Source: Nocardioides marmoriginsengisoli
GTDB taxonomy: Bacteria > Actinomycetota > Actinomycetes > Propionibacteriales > Nocardioidaceae
Assembly (NCBI RefSeq): GCF_003725695.1
Contig: NZ_RJSE01000008.1
Location: 83,801 to 147,800, forward strand
Direction: 5' to 3'
Length of the DNA: 64,000 nucleotides
Made by a program: the position numbers and the translations under genes. Under the pieces are notes generated by a model. It was not told where the DNA came from, searched no databases, and saw only the letters and a list, made by a program, of their open reading frames with translations. This document shows positions 8,107 to 15,260 of the stretch, piece after piece. The stretch's first letter is position 1; the number at the start of each line of letters is the position of its first letter.

Positions 8107-8718
8107 ATGACCGAGCTGGCCGTCCTGCGCACCATCGCGCTGAAGGGCCGCGTGCCCGCCTCCGACGTGGCGGTGAGCCTCGGCGTCGCCGAGGACGTGG
8201 TCGTCGCGGAGGTCGCGGCGCTGGCCGGCAGCGGCTTCGTCAAGGAGATGCCGACGGGGCTGAAGACGACTCCCGAGGGCAAGGAGCGCCTCGCCGACCT
8301 GCTGGCCGCCGAGCTGGCGTCCGTGGACCCGGCGGCGATGAAGCAGCTGTACGACGAGTTCCTCCCGGTCAACGCGGAGTCGAAGGAGATCTTCACCGCC
8401 TGGCAGCTCAAGCCGGACGGCTCCCTGAACGACCACGCCGACCCGGGGTACGACACCGACGTGCTCGCCCGGCTCACCGCCGTCCACGAGCGGGTCCTCC
8501 CGCTCGTCGGCCGCGTGGCCGCGATCGCCCCGCGGGCCGCCCGGTACGCCGAGCGGCTGACCGAGGCGCAGCGCCGGTACGCCGCGGGGGAGTCGGCCTA
8601 CGTCACCCGGCCGATCCTCGACAGCTACCACACGGTGTGGTTCGAGCTCCACGAGGACCTGATCCACTGGTGCGGCCTGACCCGGGCCGAGGAGGCCGCC
8701 GCGGGCAACGCCCACTGA
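8107..8718 (+). CDS. winged-helix/helical protein, likely partner of the PPDK-like protein
   Basis: The 203-residue product begins with a small winged-helix-like unit (LRTIALKGRVPASDVAVSLGV, then ALAGSGFVKEMP and LKTTPEGKERL, about residues 4-65). It continues with a helical domain ending in TRPILDSYHTVWFELHEDL and WCGLTRAEE. I do not know a function. A protein of similar size next to a short PPDK-like gene occurs in Mycobacterium tuberculosis (Rv1126c beside Rv1127c, recalled from memory), which suggests a conserved pair. Here it converges on the PPDK-like gene with a 7-bp gap. The ATG has AGAGGAAG upstream. It could instead be a regulator, given the winged helix. Confidence 0.7.
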   Translation: MTELAVLRTIALKGRVPASDVAVSLGVAEDVVVAEVAALAGSGFVKEMPTGLKTTPEGKERLADLLAAELASVDPAAMKQLYDEFLPVNAESKEIFTAWQLKPDGSLNDHADPGYDTDVLARLTAVHERVLPLVGRVAAIAPRAARYAERLTEAQRRYAAGESAYVTRPILDSYHTVWFELHEDLIHWCGLTRAEEAAAGNAH

Positions 8719-8725
8719 CGCGTCG

Positions 8726-10426
8726 CTAGCGCCCCGCGTCGACCAGGTCGACCAGGTCGAGGAGGGTCGGCAGCGCCTGCGGCACGGTGACGCTCGCGAC
8801 CCCGGCCGCCAGTGCCGCGACGAGGCCCTCCTCCTCGGCGAGCGCCGCGCCGGTCACGTCGGCGCCCGCGGTGAGCCCGCTCCGCCAGGCGGAACCGAGC
8901 GCGTCCAGGTCGACCACGCCGCCGGGCTCCCGGCCCGGCCGGTAGACGCGCAGCGGCACCAGGCGCGAGGCCCAGCGGTAGAGCTGCTCGAAGTCCGCGA
9001 GGGTCGCCTCGTCGCGCTCGACCACGTCGAGGACGCCGGCCCAGACCCGGCCGGTCTCGCCGTCGACCGTGACGACCTTCCCGACCAGCGAGGTCACCGT
9101 GCCGGCGCCGCAGCCGACGACGCAGGGCCGGTGGATCTCCCGGCTGACCACGGCCGCGTGCGAGGTCGCCCCGCCGAGCTCGGTGATGATCGCCCGGGCG
9201 CCGAGCATGCCGTGCAGGTCGTCGGGACTGGTGGTCACCCGGGCCAGGACGACGTCCTCGCCGTCGGCGCCGCGCTCCTCGGCCTCGTCCGGGTCGATGA
9301 CGACCACGCCGGTGGCGATCCCCGGGCAGGCCGGTTCGCCGGCGAAGAGCGGTGCCTTCGCGCCGGTGTCGTCGAGGTGGGGCTGGAGCAGGTGCCGGGC
9401 CTGGTCGGCGCTCACCCGGCGGACGGCCTCGTCCTCGGTGATGAGCCCCTCGCCGGCCATCGCGACCGCGGTCCGCAGGGCGGCCCGCGCGGACCGCTTC
9501 GCGGAACGGCACTGCAGGATCCAGAGCTTGCCGGCCTCGACGGTGAACTCGATGTCCTGGAGGTCCCGATGCACCTGCTCGAGCCTCGAGGCATAGCCGA
9601 GCAGCTCGTCGTGGATCGCGGGCGCCCGGGTCCGGAGCTCCTCGAGCGGCAACGGGTCGCACCGGCCGGAGACGACGTCCTCGCCCTGCCCCCGGGTGAG
9701 CCACTCCCCGTAGGCGGGCGCCTCGCCGGTCAGCGGGTTCCGGCTGAACAGGACCCCGGTGCCGGAGTCGTCGTCGAGGTTCCCGAAGACCATCGCCTGG
9801 ACGGTGACCGCGGTGCCGGCCGCCTCGCCGAGGCCGCGGTTGCGGCGGTAGGCCTGCGCGCGCGGGCTCTGCCAGGACTCGAAGACGGCGCAGACGGCGG
9901 AGCGGAGCTGCTCCCAGGGGTCGGTCGGCGGGGCGGTCCCGGTCGAGCCGAGGACGATGTCGTCGTACTGCTCCCGGAAGCGGCGGTGGGTATCGGCGGC
10001 GTACCCGGGGTCGCCGGTCAGGCGGGCGAGCGATGCCTCGACCTCGGCATTCACGCCCAGGTTGAGGACGGTGTCCATCATGCCGGGCATCGAGATCGCG
10101 GCACCGGAGCGGACCGAGACCAGCAGCGGGTCGGACGCGTCGGCGAAGGCGTGGCCGGTCTGCGCCTCCAGCCAGGCGATGCCGCCGACGATCTCGGCCC
10201 AGACCTCGTCGGCGAGGGTGTTCCCGGCGGCGAAGTAGTCCTGGCAGCAGTCCGTGGTGACCGCGAACGCCGGCGGCACCGGGATGCCGAGACCGCGCAT
10301 GCCGTTGATGCCCCAGGCCTTGCCGCCGAGCAGGTCCTTGCCCAGCTCGCTGGTGCCGTCCAGGTGGACCACCCGGCGGGACCCGGAGCCGGTCCGGTCG
10401 GTGACGCCGGCCGCGCGAACACCCAT
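8726..10426 (-). CDS. truncated pyruvate phosphate dikinase-like phosphotransferase
   Basis: The 566-residue product has the nucleotide-binding half of PPDK: LGGKAWGINGMRGLGIPVPP near residue 35, then SVRSGAAISMPGMMDTV and LNLG near 110-130, the PPDK signature. A phosphohistidine swivel domain follows, with GGATSHAAVVSRE and the catalytic His at about 423. Full PPDKs (about 870-900 residues) then have a PEP/pyruvate TIM barrel; here only about 105 unrelated residues follow. It could make a phospho-enzyme from ATP but needs another acceptor site, perhaps an alcohol as in phenylphosphate synthase. That is inference. ATG at 10426 has AAGGAG upstream; an in-frame extension to 10504 lacks one. Confidence 0.78.
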   Translation of the reverse strand: MGVRAAGVTDRTGSGSRRVVHLDGTSELGKDLLGGKAWGINGMRGLGIPVPPAFAVTTDCCQDYFAAGNTLADEVWAEIVGGIAWLEAQTGHAFADASDPLLVSVRSGAAISMPGMMDTVLNLGVNAEVEASLARLTGDPGYAADTHRRFREQYDDIVLGSTGTAPPTDPWEQLRSAVCAVFESWQSPRAQAYRRNRGLGEAAGTAVTVQAMVFGNLDDDSGTGVLFSRNPLTGEAPAYGEWLTRGQGEDVVSGRCDPLPLEELRTRAPAIHDELLGYASRLEQVHRDLQDIEFTVEAGKLWILQCRSAKRSARAALRTAVAMAGEGLITEDEAVRRVSADQARHLLQPHLDDTGAKAPLFAGEPACPGIATGVVVIDPDEAEERGADGEDVVLARVTTSPDDLHGMLGARAIITELGGATSHAAVVSREIHRPCVVGCGAGTVTSLVGKVVTVDGETGRVWAGVLDVVERDEATLADFEQLYRWASRLVPLRVYRPGREPGGVVDLDALGSAWRSGLTAGADVTGAALAEEEGLVAALAAGVASVTVPQALPTLLDLVDLVDAGR

Positions 10427-10539
10427 GCCTGCTCCTTCGGTCCTACGGTAATCGGTGAGTTTATTTAGACGCTTGAGCCTAGGTCGTCGCCCCGGGAGGT
10501 GCAACGGGTCCGAACGGAGACTTTACCAGAAACAGTTAT

Positions 10540-10556
10540 ATGATTACGTTGTATCT
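10540..10556 (+). promoter_or_regulatory. AT-rich element upstream of DoxX-like gene
   Basis: ATGATTACGTTGTATCT carries another ATGATT and a -10-like GTATCT in the gap between the PPDK-like gene and the DoxX gene. The promoter call is weak, since no matching -35 box is clear. Confidence 0.3.
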
Positions 10557-10602
10557 CGTCGCCGTCGCCCGATGGCGTCCACCTCATCACAGAGGAGTGG
10601 TC

Positions 10603-11100
10603 GTGGACCTCGATCTCGGCATGCTGCTGCTCCGCCTGGCGCTGGGGCCGATGCTCGTGCTGCACGGGCTCAACAAGATCGCCGGTGCCGGTGGCCTCGC
10701 CGGCACGACCGGCTGGTTCGAGAGCCTCGGGCTGCGGCCGGCTGCCGTGCACGCCCGGGTGGCCGCGGCCACCGAGGTCGGCGCCGGCGTCCTGGTCACC
10801 CTCGGCCTGCTGACCAGCCTCGGTGCCGCCGCGTTCGTCGGGCTGATGGCGGTCGCCAGCTTCACCGACCACCGCGGCAAGGGGTACTTCGTCTTCAAGG
10901 GCGGCTGGGAGTACACGCTGCACGTCGGGATCGTCGCGGTCGCGCTGGCCGCCGCCGGGCCGGGGCGGTGGTCCCTCGACCACGCGCTCGGCCTCGACGT
11001 GGCCGGGGTCCGGTGGGCGGCGGTCGCGGCCGGAGCGGGACTGGTCCTGGCCGCCCTGCTGCTGGCGACGTCCTACCGACCGTCTCCAAATCGGTCATAA
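10603..11100 (+). CDS. DoxX-family membrane protein
   Basis: A 165-residue integral membrane protein with four hydrophobic segments and the DoxX pattern: LLLRLALGPMLVLHGLNKI at the start, GWFESLGLRP after the first helix, and YFVFKGGWEYTLHVGIVAVA near the end. DoxX proteins are small quinone- or redox-associated membrane subunits whose role is often unclear. I chose the GTG at 10603 because AGAGGA lies six bases upstream; longer in-frame starts have no ribosome site. It precedes a CoA ligase gene separated by an operator-bearing promoter, so it is probably its own unit. Confidence 0.82.
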   Translation: MDLDLGMLLLRLALGPMLVLHGLNKIAGAGGLAGTTGWFESLGLRPAAVHARVAAATEVGAGVLVTLGLLTSLGAAAFVGLMAVASFTDHRGKGYFVFKGGWEYTLHVGIVAVALAAAGPGRWSLDHALGLDVAGVRWAAVAAGAGLVLAALLLATSYRPSPNRS

Positions 11101-11105
11101 AGACT

Positions 11106-11134
11106 TAATCAGTAAACTGATTATGTGCTATAGT
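11106..11134 (+). promoter_or_regulatory. promoter with perfect 18-bp palindromic operator
   Basis: TAATCAGTAAACTGATTA (11106-11123) has perfect eight-base arms around AA. A strong -10 box TATAGT follows at 11129-11134, so the palindrome sits over the -35 to -10 spacer, a classic repressor position. It drives the CoA ligase at 11197. The half-site contains TGATT like the other elements of the island. Confidence 0.6.
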
Positions 11135-11196
11135 TCTCGACCGGTCCCCGCCCCGGCGGAGCGGCCGGTACCGGTACCTGAAGAGAGTGGTGCGGA

Positions 11197-12708
11197 ATGA
11201 CGAGTCGGTCGCGCTTTCGCCTGCTTCTGGAGAACGCGCCGGGCGACGCCAGGGCGATCGAGTTCGAGGGTCGCTGGACCACGTGGGGCGAGCTCCGTCA
11301 GGTGGCCAGCACGATCCAGCAGTCGCTGCGCACCCTCGGCCTGAACGGTGCGGCGCGGATCGGGGTGGTCCTCGAGGACCGGCCCGAGCACGTCGCCGCC
11401 CTGCTCGCGATCATCGCCGGCGACCAGTGCGTGGTCACGGTCAGCCCGCTCCAGCCCGCCGAGCGGATGCGCGGCGACATCGCCGGGTCCGGGGTCAGCG
11501 CGCTGCTGGCGTCGCCGTCGATGCTCGAGGTCGTCGGCACCCTCCCCGCGGCGCCCCACCTCCTGGAGCTCACCCTCGACGGCGCCTCGGTGGCCCGGCA
11601 GCCGGTCGGGCGTCAGCGCGGAGCCGGGGACGCGGTCGGCGCGCCCGGGATCACCGTGGAGATGCTCACCTCCGGCACCACCGGTCCGCCGAAGCGGATC
11701 TCGATCGCCGACCAGCAGTTCGACGCGGCCCTGACGACCAGCGTCCCGGCGCCGCCGGACGGCGCGCTCTTCCGCTCGGGGACGACGCTGGTGACGACCC
11801 CGCTGGTGCACATCGGCGGCTTCTGGGGCTCGCTCGGTCCGCTGTACGCCGGCCGCTCGATCGTGCTGCTCGGCAAGTTCGACCTCGACCGCTGGGTCGA
11901 CGCCGTCGTCCGGCACCGCCCGCGGGCGGTCGCGATGGTCCCGGCGACGCTGCGCGCGGTGCTCTCCGGGGACGTGCCCCGGGAGAAGCTCGCGTCCATC
12001 GAGGTCGCCACCGCGGGCACCGCGCCGGTCCCGGTCGCGCTGACCGAGGAGATGCTCGACCGGTACGGCGTCCGGGTGCTGCCGACGTACGGTGCAACCG
12101 AGTTCGCCGGCGGTGTCACGGCCTGGACCCTGGGCCAGCACCGCGAGTGGTGGGAGCGGAAGAAGGGCAGCGTCGGTCGCGCCCTGCCCGGCGTCGAGCT
12201 CCGGGTCGTCGACGACCACGGCGACGAGATCCCACACGGCGAGCACGGGATCCTGGAGATCCGCGGCCGGCAGTCGCCCAGCGGCATCCATGCCTGGCAG
12301 CCGACCAGCGACCTCGCCTCGCTCGACGAGGACGGCTTCCTCTGGATCCACGGCCGCACCGACGACGCGATCGTCCGCGGCGGCTTCAAGGTGCACCCCA
12401 ACGACGTCCGCGCCGTGCTGGAGCGGCACCCCGCAGTGCGGGAGGCCTCGGTCGCGCCGCTGCCGGACGCCCGCCTGGGTCAGGTGCCGGTCGCCGCGGT
12501 CGAGTGGGAGCCGGGTGCCGGACCGCGGCCGACCGCCGAGGAGCTCTTCGTGCTCTGCCGTCAGCACTTGACGCCGTACGAGGTGCCGGCCCGGATCGTC
12601 GTGCTCGACGAGCTGCCCCGGACGTCGTCGATGAAGGTGAGTCGTACCGAGCTGCTCGACATCGTCCGGAGCGACGCGATCGGCGCCTCGGAGCACGCCC
12701 GGGCCTGA
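11197..12708 (+). CDS. AMP-dependent acid-CoA ligase
   Basis: The 503-residue ligase has the family marks in order: TSGTTGPPKRISI near residues 157-170, YGATEFAGG near 297, GRTDDAIVRGGFKVHP near 387 and the C-terminal SSMKVSRTELL with the adenylation lysine. It is shorter than the FATP-type ligase at 1368 and closer to medium-chain or aryl/alicyclic acid ligases, but the acid is not predictable. An SDR gene follows after 47 bp with its own ribosome site, so they are likely co-transcribed from the palindrome-controlled promoter. Confidence 0.87.
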   Translation: MTSRSRFRLLLENAPGDARAIEFEGRWTTWGELRQVASTIQQSLRTLGLNGAARIGVVLEDRPEHVAALLAIIAGDQCVVTVSPLQPAERMRGDIAGSGVSALLASPSMLEVVGTLPAAPHLLELTLDGASVARQPVGRQRGAGDAVGAPGITVEMLTSGTTGPPKRISIADQQFDAALTTSVPAPPDGALFRSGTTLVTTPLVHIGGFWGSLGPLYAGRSIVLLGKFDLDRWVDAVVRHRPRAVAMVPATLRAVLSGDVPREKLASIEVATAGTAPVPVALTEEMLDRYGVRVLPTYGATEFAGGVTAWTLGQHREWWERKKGSVGRALPGVELRVVDDHGDEIPHGEHGILEIRGRQSPSGIHAWQPTSDLASLDEDGFLWIHGRTDDAIVRGGFKVHPNDVRAVLERHPAVREASVAPLPDARLGQVPVAAVEWEPGAGPRPTAEELFVLCRQHLTPYEVPARIVVLDELPRTSSMKVSRTELLDIVRSDAIGASEHARA

Positions 12709-12755
12709 TCGCCGGCGCCTGCTGTACTGGAACCAGACCGAAGGAGAATCACCGC

Positions 12756-13505
12756 ATGGACCACAGTGGACACGTCGCCGTCGTCACCGGCGCGGCCGGC
12801 GGCATCGGCCGCGACTACGCGATCGCGCTCGCCGAGGACGGTGCCGCGGTCGTCGCCGCCGATCTCAACCTCGAGGCGGCGGAGGAGACTGCGGCCCTGG
12901 TGACCGGCAAGGGCGGACGGTGCGTCGCGATGGCGGTGGACGTCAGCGACCCGGAGTCGACCACGGCGCTGGCGGCGCGGGTGCGGGCCGAGGTCGGGCC
13001 GGCCAACCTGCTGGTCAACAACGCCGCCATCTACGGCGGCATGCAGCTCGACCCGGTGCTCAAGGTCGACATCGGCTACTGGCGGAAGATGTTCTCGGTC
13101 AACCTGGACGGCGCGCTGCTGATGGTCCAGGCGTTCGCGCCGCAGCTGATCGAGTCCGGGTGGGCCCGGGTCGTGAACCAGACCTCGGTCGCGGCGTACA
13201 GCCCGGCCGGCGCGTACTCGGCCACCAAGCTGGCCCTGATCAGCCTGACCCAGAGCCAGGCGATGGAGCTCGGCGCGCACGGCATCCCGGTGAACGCCAT
13301 CGCGCCGGGTCCGATTCTCACCGAGGCCACGATGCAGACGCTCTCCCCGGAGCGCGTCGACCGGATGCTGAGCACCGCGTTCATCAAGACCCGCAGCGGT
13401 CCGGAGGCGCTGATCGGGACGTTGCGCTACGCCTGCGGCGACGAGGTGGCCTGGGTGACCGGCCAGACCTTCGTGGTCGACGGCGGCATCACCCGCCGGG
13501 TGTGA
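12756..13505 (+). CDS. short-chain dehydrogenase/reductase
   Basis: A 249-residue classical SDR with the cofactor motif TGAAGGIG (residues 10-17), NNAA, catalytic serine strand VVNQTSVAAYS and YSATK. The C-terminal GQTFVVDGG is typical. Alcohol or 3-hydroxyacyl oxidation with NAD is the likely reaction. The ATG is preceded by AAGGAG. It follows a CoA ligase and precedes a TetR gene on the same strand. Confidence 0.88.
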   Translation: MDHSGHVAVVTGAAGGIGRDYAIALAEDGAAVVAADLNLEAAEETAALVTGKGGRCVAMAVDVSDPESTTALAARVRAEVGPANLLVNNAAIYGGMQLDPVLKVDIGYWRKMFSVNLDGALLMVQAFAPQLIESGWARVVNQTSVAAYSPAGAYSATKLALISLTQSQAMELGAHGIPVNAIAPGPILTEATMQTLSPERVDRMLSTAFIKTRSGPEALIGTLRYACGDEVAWVTGQTFVVDGGITRRV

Positions 13506-13551
13506 GTCTCGACCCCGTCGTACCGGCTCGTGGGTGTGGGAGCCTGAGCCG

Positions 13552-14142
13552 GTGGTGAGCAACCCCGTCCGGCCCGGCCCGGGTCGTCCGCGCGACGAGT
13601 CGATCGACGCCCGCATCCTCGAGGCGGCGCTGACCGTGTACGCCGCCAAGGGCCTCTCCGGGTTCACCGTGGACCAGGTCGCCCGGGCCGCCGGGTGCAG
13701 CCGGCCGGCGGTCTCGGCGCGCTTCCCGACCCGCACCGAGCTGCTCCTCGAAGCGGTCCGGAGCTTCGACGCGACGCTGGCCACCGACGACGTCGGGAGT
13801 GCCCGCGACCAGCTGGTGAGGCTGGCCGAGAACCTGGTCGACGGGTTCGGCAGCGTTGCCGGCCGCGCGACCTTCCGGATCGTCTTCGACAGCCTGGACG
13901 ACCGGGCGCTGCACGCCGCCTGGGAGGACATCAACGCGGTCCGGCTCGCCGGGATCGCCGAGATCCTGGAGCGCGGGGTCGAGCGCGGCGAGCTCCCCGA
14001 GGAGGTCCGGTCCGAGGCGTTCCTGCACGCCCTCGTCGGTGCCGCGATGGCGAAGGCGATCTACGGCTGGCTGGGGGAGGGGAGCGCCGGTCCGCACGAC
14101 GCGGCAGGCCTCGTCGACTTTCTGCTCGGCCGGCCCTCCTGA
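13552..14142 (+). CDS. TetR-family transcriptional regulator
   Basis: The roughly 196-residue product has an N-terminal helix-turn-helix (GFTVDQVARAAGCSRPAVSARFPTR, read across the turn) preceded by GRPRDESIDARILEAAL. A helical ligand domain follows, with DRALHAAWEDINAVRLAGIAEIL. The start is uncertain: GTG codons occur at 13534, 13552 and 13555, and a GGGAG at 13537-13541 best supports 13552. It sits between the SDR and the beta-rich protein gene and may control the downstream promoter at 14147-14199. Confidence 0.85.
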   Translation: MVSNPVRPGPGRPRDESIDARILEAALTVYAAKGLSGFTVDQVARAAGCSRPAVSARFPTRTELLLEAVRSFDATLATDDVGSARDQLVRLAENLVDGFGSVAGRATFRIVFDSLDDRALHAAWEDINAVRLAGIAEILERGVERGELPEEVRSEAFLHALVGAAMAKAIYGWLGEGSAGPHDAAGLVDFLLGRPS

Positions 14143-14146
14143 TCCC

Positions 14147-14199
14147 TTGCCGACGGAGCGTCGGATCGCCTATCGTCTAAATAACTGCATTGATTGCAG
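14147..14199 (+). promoter_or_regulatory. promoter with inverted repeat near the start point
   Basis: TTGCCG (14147-14152), 18 bases and TATCGT (14171-14176) form a plausible promoter. CTGCATTGATTGCAG (14185-14199) with five-base arms lies at the expected start point and contains TTGATT. It would control the two-gene unit starting at 14235, through the adjacent TetR or a GntR protein. Confidence 0.45.
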
Positions 14200-14234
14200 G
14201 TAATTGAACCCGCCTCCGACTCCCAGGAGCCCCG

Positions 14235-15260
14235 ATGACCGTCCTTCCCCGCCGCGCCGACTTCCAGCACCAGCCCCTGGTCGGGTTCTTCCGCCCGGAG
14301 GCGGACCAGGGCGCCGTGACCGAGCAGTACTTCGGACTGGTGCTCGAGGGCACCTGGTTCTACGGGATCATGCGCACCGAGAGCGGCCAGTCCTACGCGA
14401 TGCTGCGCAAGGCCGTCGGCTACACCACCCGGGACATCGCGATCATGGCGAGCGACGAGGTCGGCCTCCGCGCCGACCCGCGCAGCCGGCAGGCCTCCAT
14501 CGGCGGCAAGGTCGAGCGCCGCCTCGAGGACGGGTACGACGTCACGGCGGGCGGTTCGCGGGCGCGGGGCGCGCACTTCGAGGTGCGCCTCGGCGACGAG
14601 GACTTCACCTGGAGCGAGACCGGCACCGAGGGCCCGATCCTCGAGCTCTCCGGCCGGCTGGCCGCGCCCGGCTTCCAGGTCTACGTGCCCTGGCGGACGG
14701 CGGCGGACGAGGCCGGGCGGACCGGCGAGCCGGGTGCGCTCTACTACACGTCGACCGCCTACCTGGCCGAGGGCACCATGTTCGGCGAGAAGGTGACCGG
14801 CTTCTTCGCGGTCGACCAGAGCTACCTCCCGCACGGCGTCGACTGGAACAACAGCGCGATCTGGAACCGGCTCCAGGGCGGCTGGAACGTGTTCGCCAAC
14901 GAGTACGACGACGGCACCGTCGAGTGGGGTCACATGAGCATCGGCGCGGACCGGTTCCGGTTCGCCGCGGTCGCCTCCCAGGACGGCCCGGTCGTGGACA
15001 GCCGGTCCGTCGAGGCGAGCATCGAGTGGCGCGACGAGGAGTTCGTCGACCGGATCGTCTTCGACGTCGGCGACGGCCGGCCCTGGGAGTTCGTCACCGA
15101 CGCCAACGGCGAGATGGTGGAGTTCTCGGCCGCGCGTCCGGGGTGGTCCGGCCATGCCGGCGTGCTGCGCCGGGTCGACGAGCAGCGCCGCATCGTCCGG
15201 CACTGGGCGTGGCAGGAAGTCTTCCCGAGCCGGGTCCAGGGCGCGGGAGGCCGGGCGTGA
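14235..15260 (+). CDS. uncharacterised beta-rich protein, paralogue of 18725-19738
   Basis: The 341-residue product has no signal peptide or membrane helix and is rich in aromatic beta strands. Marks shared with the paralogue include FYGIMRTESG near residue 37, ALYYTSTAYLAEGTMFG, FFAVDQSYLPHGVDWNNS, ANEYDDGTVEWGHMSIG and MVEFSAARPGWSG. The pattern suggests a double lipocalin-like fold as in the AttH/CrtC (carotenoid hydratase) superfamily; this is a weak inference. A hydratase or ligand-binding role would fit a neighbour of a linalool-dehydratase-like enzyme but is unproven. Its stop overlaps the GTG of the SDR-swivel fusion, so the two are translationally coupled. Confidence 0.75.
   Translation: MTVLPRRADFQHQPLVGFFRPEADQGAVTEQYFGLVLEGTWFYGIMRTESGQSYAMLRKAVGYTTRDIAIMASDEVGLRADPRSRQASIGGKVERRLEDGYDVTAGGSRARGAHFEVRLGDEDFTWSETGTEGPILELSGRLAAPGFQVYVPWRTAADEAGRTGEPGALYYTSTAYLAEGTMFGEKVTGFFAVDQSYLPHGVDWNNSAIWNRLQGGWNVFANEYDDGTVEWGHMSIGADRFRFAAVASQDGPVVDSRSVEASIEWRDEEFVDRIVFDVGDGRPWEFVTDANGEMVEFSAARPGWSGHAGVLRRVDEQRRIVRHWAWQEVFPSRVQGAGGRA

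Noticed and set aside
14204-15256. In-frame extension of the SDR-swivel fusion, which would make a 1219-residue protein
   Set aside because: The upstream part is the shifted frame of the beta-rich protein gene, and the GTG at 15257 overlaps its stop in the usual coupled way.
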